Assembly (NCBI GenBank): GCA_951213105.1
Contig: OX578152.1
Span: 96,594,568 to 96,658,567 of the forward strand
Reading direction: 5' to 3'
Origin: Amaurobius ferox
Taxonomy: Eukaryota; Arthropoda; Arachnida; Araneae; Amaurobiidae
Length of the DNA stretch: 64,000 bases
Shown: positions 58,412 through 64,000 of the stretch, piece by piece
How the letters are laid out: the number at the start of each line of letters is the position of its first letter
Position numbering within the stretch: the stretch's first letter is position 1
The notes under the pieces: model-generated
What the model saw: the letters and a program-made list of their open reading frames with translations, nothing else
Told to the model about the DNA's origin: nothing
Database searches by the model: none
Translations under genes and position numbers: made by a program

Positions 58412-60830
58412 CAGCCACAGAAAAGTTGGATGAATCGTCAGATGACATTCAACTTCCAGCATCATAAATTAGCCAAGTTTTAGATCGAATGGAGTATACG
58501 GCTATTGTTTCTACAGTCACAGAAAAGTTCAAGGAATCATCAGATCAAATTCTAGTTCCAACATCATAATAATTTCTGATGTTGAAATTAGAATCCAGCT
58601 TTATATGGAATAGAGTATTTGGGCATTATTTCTATAGCCACAGAAAAGTTGGAGGAATCGTCAGCCGACATTCTAGTTCCAACATCAGAATAATTTCTGA
58701 TGTTGAAACTAGAACCCACCTTTAACTGAAATGGAGTATATAGGTATGATTTCTAAAACCACGGAACAGTTGGAGGAATCGTCAGATGACATTCTAGTTC
58801 CAACATCAGAAATTAACCCAGCTTTAGATCGAATGGAGTATATGGACATTGTTTCTGCAAATACAGAATAGTTGGAGGAATCGTCGGATTACATTCTAGT
58901 TCCAACATCAGAATAATTTCTGATGTTGGAACTAGAACCCAATTTTGGATGGAATGGAGTATATGGGCATTATTTCTGCAGCCACATAAAAGTTGGAGGA
59001 ATCGTCAGCTGGCATTCTAGTTCCGACATCAGAATCATTTCTGATATTGGAGCTGGAACCCAGCTTTAAATGGAAGAGTATATGGCCATTGTTTCTATAA
59101 CAACAGAAGAGTTGGTGAAATCGTCAGATGACATTCTAATACCAGCATCCGAATTTAGTCCAGCTTTAGATGGAATGGAGTATATGGGCATTGCTTCTAC
59201 AACAACAGAATAGGTGGAGGAATCATCAAATGATATTCTAGTTCCAACATCAGAATCATTTCTGATGTTGGAGCTAGAACCCAGCTTTAGATGGAATGGG
59301 GTATAGGGGTAATGTTGCTACAACCACAAAACACTTGGAGGAATCGTCAGATGACATTCTAGTTTCAACATCAGAAAGTAACCCAGCTTTAGATGGAATG
59401 GAGTATATGGGCATTGTTTCTACAACCACAGAAGAGTTGGAGGAATTGTCAAATGACATTCTAGTTCCAACATCAGAAATTAGCCCAGATTTAGATGGAG
59501 AGGCGTGTATGGGCATTGTTTCTACAGAGGAAACGTCAGATGATATTCTAGTTCCATCAACAGAATATTTTCTGACCTTCGAACTAGAACCCAGCTTTAG
59601 CTGGAGTGGAATATATGGCCATTGTTTCTACAACTACAGAACTGTTGGATTCATCCAACTGCCGTCAGATAACATTCTACTGTCGTCAGATCTAACTGTT
59701 GTCAGACAATATTCTACTTCCAACGTCAGACATTAGCCCAGCTTTAGAAGGACTGGAGCATATGGCCATTGTTTCTACAGCCACAGAAAAGTTGAAGGAA
59801 TCGTAATATCATATTCTAGTTCCAACATCAAAGTAATTTCTGATGTTGGAACTAGAATCCAGCTTTAGATGGAATGGAGTATATGTCTATTGTTTCTACA
59901 GCCACAGAAAATTTGAAGGAATCATCAGATGATATTCTAGTTCCAACTTCAAAATAATTTCTAATGTTGAAACTAGAATCCAGCTTTAGATGGAATGGAG
60001 TATATGGGCATTTTTTCTACAACCACAGAAACGTTGGAGGAATCGTCAGCTGGGATTCTAGTTCCAACATAAGAAATTAACCCAGCTTTAGAAGGAATGG
60101 AGTATATGAGCATTATATCTATAACCACAGAACAGTTGGAGGAATCGTCAGATGACATTCTAGTTCCAATATCAGAATAATTTCTGATGTTGGAACTAGA
60201 ACCCAATTACTGATGGAATGGAGAATGTGTGTACTATTTCTACAAGCACAGAACAGTTGGAGGAATCGTCAGATGATATTCTAATGCCAGCATCCGGATT
60301 TAGTCCAGCTTTAGATGGAATGGAGTATATGGGCATTGTTTCTATAACCACAGAACAGGTGGAGGAATCGTCAGATGACATTCTAGTTTCAACATCAGGA
60401 ATTAACCCAGCTTTAGATGGAATGGAGTATATGGGCATTGCTTCTACAACCACGGAACATTTGGAGGAATCGTCAGATGACATTCTAGTTCCAACACTAG
60501 AAATTAACCCAGCTTTAGATCGAATGGAGTATATGGACATTGTTTTTGCAACTACATTAACAGTTGGAGGAATCGTCAGATGACATTCTAGAACCCATTT
60601 TTAGATGGAATGGAGTATATGGGCATTGTTGCTACAACCGCAGAACAGTTGGAGGAATCGTCAGATGGCATTCTAGTTTGAACGTCAGAAATTAACCCAG
60701 GTTTAGATGGAGTGGAGTATATGAGCATTGTTTCTACAACCGCAGAACAGTTGGAGGAATCGGCAGATGATATTCTAGTTCCAACATCAGAAATTAATCC
60801 AGCTTTAGATGGAATGATGTAAGTGGGTGG
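58412..60830 (+). repeat. 102-bp coding-type repeat array with hairpins, block 3
   Basis: Up to 60401 a copy of 48431-50420. Beyond that are unique units: 60430-60830 shows several without hairpins, giving open frames of 114-121 codons in both orientations. The last unit degrades at gaatgatgtaagtggg. The minus frame (SKAGLISDVGTRMSSDDSSN...) is open as well because the unit is a multiple of three. Confidence 0.85.
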
Positions 60831-61479
60831 AATCATTTTTTTCTTCTATTGTAATTGCAGAAAAAAATTGGTTTACCTTTTATACTGATTCTCATGAACA
60901 GATATTACTGGTCTTAGGTAACTATACATATATTAACATCTAACTTTTAATATAAACGTTTCTAGTACAGAGTGCCAATAGCCTGGCACAGAATGAAAAA
61001 GTGACCATTAGATAATCATTTTTGATAAAATTAATTTTTTTTTATGACACACTATTAAATCTAATAAAATTGGGAGAACAGTCAATTTTGGAATCCTTGA
61101 TAGGAAGAGATTAATTAACAAATTGTGGTATTGTTTGTGCTATTTCGGCATGTTTCATATCCAAACCTTCGTATCAAGTTATCACATTACATCTGTAAGA
61201 ATGTTTTTTTTTCTGGTATTAGATTCGAATTATTGAAATTATGGCTGTCCTGAGAGTATTTTCAGAATCTACTTGGGCAATTTTCATAATTTTTTTTAAC
61301 AAAGAGCATTTATTTGTTAAACTGTAAAACATTTTGTAAATTTTGCTCACCCTTTTCAGCTCCTTTGTTGATAATTTCGGCAAACTGATAAGAAAAGTCA
61401 CAATTACAGGAGTTCATGGAATTTCCAGCTTTATTTCTGAAATATTCAGCTAATTATCGTCTGCCGAAGCGTTATTTTC

Positions 61480-61480
<1 letters not shown>
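60831..61480. other. Noncoding sequence after the array
   Basis: AT-rich; a 60-codon minus-strand frame at 61219-61401 has no family resemblance. Confidence 0.5.
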
Positions 61481-61481
<1 letters not shown>

Positions 61482-61532
<51 letters not shown>

Positions 61533-61582
61533 TATATATATAAAAAAATATATATATATATAAATATATATATAAATATATT
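61482..61582. repeat. (TA)n microsatellite beside the Tc1 element
   Basis: About 100 bp of TA with aaata interruptions, ending at the TA target of the transposon. Confidence 0.95.
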
Positions 61583-61584
61583 TA

Positions 61585-63100
61585 CACTGGCTTCCAAAAG
61601 TTAAGCCCGGACGGTTAAATCAACAAAAATGGAAAGTAAAACTTTGATTAACTTAAAATTGTTCATGATGGTAGAAAATGTGTTTATGCACTAAAGAAAA
61701 CAAAAATTGTGTACAAAGATGAAAAAATACTTACTTTTCGTAAGTTATATGATGACGTCACATTTGGGTCATTAATAAAATTATGTTTAAAGGCAAACGA
61801 ACCAACAAAACTTACGTTAATATGGTATATGACCACCACGGACCTTCATACAAACTTCACAACGATTTTCCATTCTTTCAATGAGGTGATTAATCATCGC
61901 AGATGCGAGCAATGGCTATTCCTTCAATAGGGCAGTTTCCAACTCTGTGAGACTAGCTGGAGGAGGTAAGCGTGCAGAGACAGCACGCCCGAGGACATCC
62001 CAAAGGCTTTCAATGGGATTAGGGTCGAGGGAATACCCCGGCCACTCCATACGAGAAATGCCCTCATTTTCCAGGCATTTGTCAACGATGTTAGCTCGAT
62101 GGGGACAGGCATTATAGTCTATAAGGAGGAAATCAGGACCAACTGCTGCAGCGTAGTCTTGCAACGGGGTCTAGGACTTCATCCCGATACCCTGCCGCCG
62201 TCACAGAATCGTCTTTAAAGATGTGCAGCTCTGTGCGATATCCCATTGAAATCCCAGCCCACACCATAACGCTGCCACCTTTGAATGCATTATGTTCGAC
62301 GATGTTCTTGGCCTGAATGCGTGTGCCTCATTCTCTCCAGACCCTTACATGCTCATCATCTGATTCCAGGGCAAATCTAGACTCGTCCGTGAACAGGACG
62401 TTGCACCAATCTGAGAGAGTCTAATTGACATGTTGACGACACCACTTTAATCTTGCCCTTCTGGCTTGAACGGTTAGTAGAACACAAATACGTGGTGCTC
62501 GGGAGTACAGTCCCTTAACGTGGAGGGCGCATAATACTGGCAGATATTGTCGTGCCACGTGCCGCTGCAACTATGGATGTAACAGTTGTGGAGGTCGCTC
62601 GTCGATTCCGCTTGGCTACTATAGTAATATACCGATCATCAGAGGGGGGTGGTAACCCTTGGACTACCAGGCACAAGTCTCCAGACAACTGTTTGACTTG
62701 TTTGGAATTGTTTCCATAATCGAGAAATTACCGAATGATCAACGACAAAGAAAATAGCGACATCTTTGATTGACTGTTCTGCTTCAATGCGCCCGACAGC
62801 ACTCACTGTCATTCGTCTTCTTTCAGCCATAAAAGCACGAATATCATCAAAAATAATCCTACAAAAGTTATAAACACTTCGTATCAGCATTTAAATGCGC
62901 CTCCGCAAACCCTTCAGAATGCTGGCGTCTTCATCGACTGCCTAATTAGCATATACCCGGACAGTCAATCGTGATTGGCTGTAACATACGATATTTGCAT
63001 ACTGCCATCTACATCCGCAGATATTTTCAGCCTCTCAAATTCAAATACGTTTTCGAAGAATGAAAATTTGCCTTGCATGCTTAACTTTTGGAAGTGCGTG
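61585..63100 (-). mobile_element. Full-length Tc1-type transposon
   Basis: 1,516 bp with inverted repeats CACTGGCTTCCAAAAGTTAA...TTAACTTTTGGAAGTGCGTG, flanked by TA (61583-61584 and 63101-63102). Same family as 37894-39238. The transposase is on the minus strand. Confidence 0.92.
61916..62837 (-). pseudogene. Tc1-type DD34E transposase, broken
   Basis: Minus strand. It starts MAERRRMTVS (the frame can be extended upstream to 62890) with the first HTH (DVAIFFVVDHSVISRLWKQF), and a frame break near 62640. Remnants follow of the linker, second HTH and first catalytic region (FTDES-like near 62390). A final frame (62164-61916) has LLIDYNACPHRANIV, where the second catalytic Asp is replaced by Tyr, and NPIESLWDVLGRA with the Glu. 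The TIRs are good, so it could be mobilised in trans but makes no transposase itself. Confidence 0.85.
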
Positions 63101-63102
63101 TA

Positions 63103-63920
63103 TGTGTATATATAACTATCAGAAAGTTTACTTTAAGGACAGCTGATTCCCCTGAAACTTTCAGTAACATGCTTGCAAATATTTTACAGTGCAACTAGCA
63201 CATTTGCCTAATATTTTTGACTAACTTGAGAAGGCATTTAAATTTTAATTATGACCATCTATTGAATTCTTTACTGTCCTAAAAGTATTTTTTGAATTCT
63301 ACAAATAATTTTGAATTTTATTTTAAAAAGATGTTGACTGGCAGATGGGCCAAAAATTTTTGTCCCACTCGACACATTCTAATTTGAATAATGACTATTG
63401 AATCTATATCTCCCCAGCATGTTTTCAAAATCTACTAAGCTGATTTATATTAATTCTAAGCATATCAAATAGTTTAACAATCAGTACACAGACCATGAAA
63501 AATTTTACAACTGGTATAATAGTTCCAGCCCACATCACAATTGTGCTTAGCAGCAGTAGGACAGTGAAGATGGTGGACCAGGGTGATCTATTTCAGCCTC
63601 AGGGGCAGGAAATCATTTACGAAAATACATTTCCTTTGGATATTATAATTTTATTGTATATTCAATTCCTGAGTCCCCTCTCCAGAGCTGAATCCTAGCA
63701 GCCTAACAAACCACTCAGGATCATTCTACCACTCCAAATACTAGCATATATGAATCAATTTCATGCTTTTCTAGCACTCCTCAACACGGAATAGCTAAAA
63801 GCTGCAATGAATGGCAGCAAAAATAACTGCAAATCTGATATTTTGTTTACCCTGTATAGAGGAGATTGTCTTAATCCACAGGGGGCATCGAATGTCATAA
63901 AGATTATGTTCAGACTGTAA
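63103..63920. other. Noncoding sequence without recognised feature
   Basis: AT-rich; a 67-codon frame at 63495 has no recognised homology. Confidence 0.5.
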
Positions 63921-63924
63921 AGCC

Positions 63925-64000
63925 CAGGCCCGGTTTAAGGCGTGGGCGGCGTGGGCAATTGCCCACAGCGGACGAATTAGGGGCGGCCATTTGGAAGTGA
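63925..64000. mobile_element. Probable start of a hAT-type element, cut by the window edge
   Basis: caggcccggtttaaggcg followed by a GC-rich stretch with repeated gtgggc and ggggcggcc. This terminus pattern is common in hAT elements. Only 76 bp are visible and the other end is outside. Confidence 0.4.

Larger units (their letters stand above)
45556..60401 (+). repeat. Tandem duplication of a 4,865-bp block (array + LTR + array)
   Basis: Unit 1 is 45556-50420 and unit 2 is 50421-60401. Unit 2 is 9,981 bp because it contains the LINE (5,103 bp) and its extra 12-bp duplication; after subtracting these it is 4,866 bp. Identity appears very high, with only scattered single-base changes (for example 46891/56892, 47529/57510 and 50574). 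The break lies in a ~28-bp stretch (ttaacccagctttagatgga...) shared by array units. Confidence 0.92.

Noticed and set aside
43741..60830. CRISPR-like spaced repeat array
   Set aside because: The repeats are contiguous 102/121-bp units with no unique spacers, in eukaryotic DNA with introns; this is a satellite-type array.
60815..60840. Splice donor (gatgtaagt) at the end of the array
   Set aside because: The site is a mutated array unit, and there is no downstream exon to pair with it.

Overview
This is a 64 kb stretch of AT-rich, transposon-laden animal nuclear DNA with GT-AG introns, most likely from an arthropod. A chelicerate such as a spider is a guess from the gene and repeat content, not proven. 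There is one confidently recognised host gene: five exons of a calexcitin / sarcoplasmic calcium-binding-protein type EF-hand gene on the + strand (611-663, 5531-5644, 19098-19230, 27794-27891, 30331-30495). Together they encode about 187 residues; the first coding exon lies upstream of the window. All exon phases join correctly, and the third EF-hand loop is completed only by splicing across an 8.5 kb intron.

Positions 1-30,800 are mostly the introns of that gene. They are filled with old and young mobile DNA: a repeat family with terminal hairpins (family A), a related family B, inverted-repeat elements (families E and G), a tRNA-derived SINE, an AT-rich reverse-transcriptase element set between two (TA)n tracts, and a pogo-like TIR element. 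A decayed Tc1 element is split by a 3.1 kb palindromic insertion. There is also a palindromic TTAA-flanked MITE and a deleted hAT element with an intact 8-bp target duplication. From 30,800 to 43,500 the sequence is noncoding: microsatellites, MITEs, a Tc1 DD34E pseudogene and a degenerate minisatellite.

Positions 43,700-60,830 hold the most unusual structure. A tandem array of 102-bp (34-codon) units derives from an open reading frame, but many units carry a 20-bp perfect hairpin whose loop contains an in-frame stop. The array was interrupted by a 2,140-bp element that looks like a solo LTR (4-bp duplication CAGC). A 4,865-bp block of array plus LTR was then tandemly duplicated by unequal exchange between array units. 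A 5.1 kb jockey-like LINE later inserted into the second LTR copy (12-bp target duplication), and a 116-bp SINE tail inserted into that LINE (14-bp duplication). The order of events can be read from the sequence. The last 3 kb carry a second, full-length Tc1-type element and the start of a probable hAT element.

Most open frames in the window are by-products of simple repeats or of the repeat array and are not listed. I saw no CRISPR array, prokaryotic operon or free-standing tRNA/rRNA gene.
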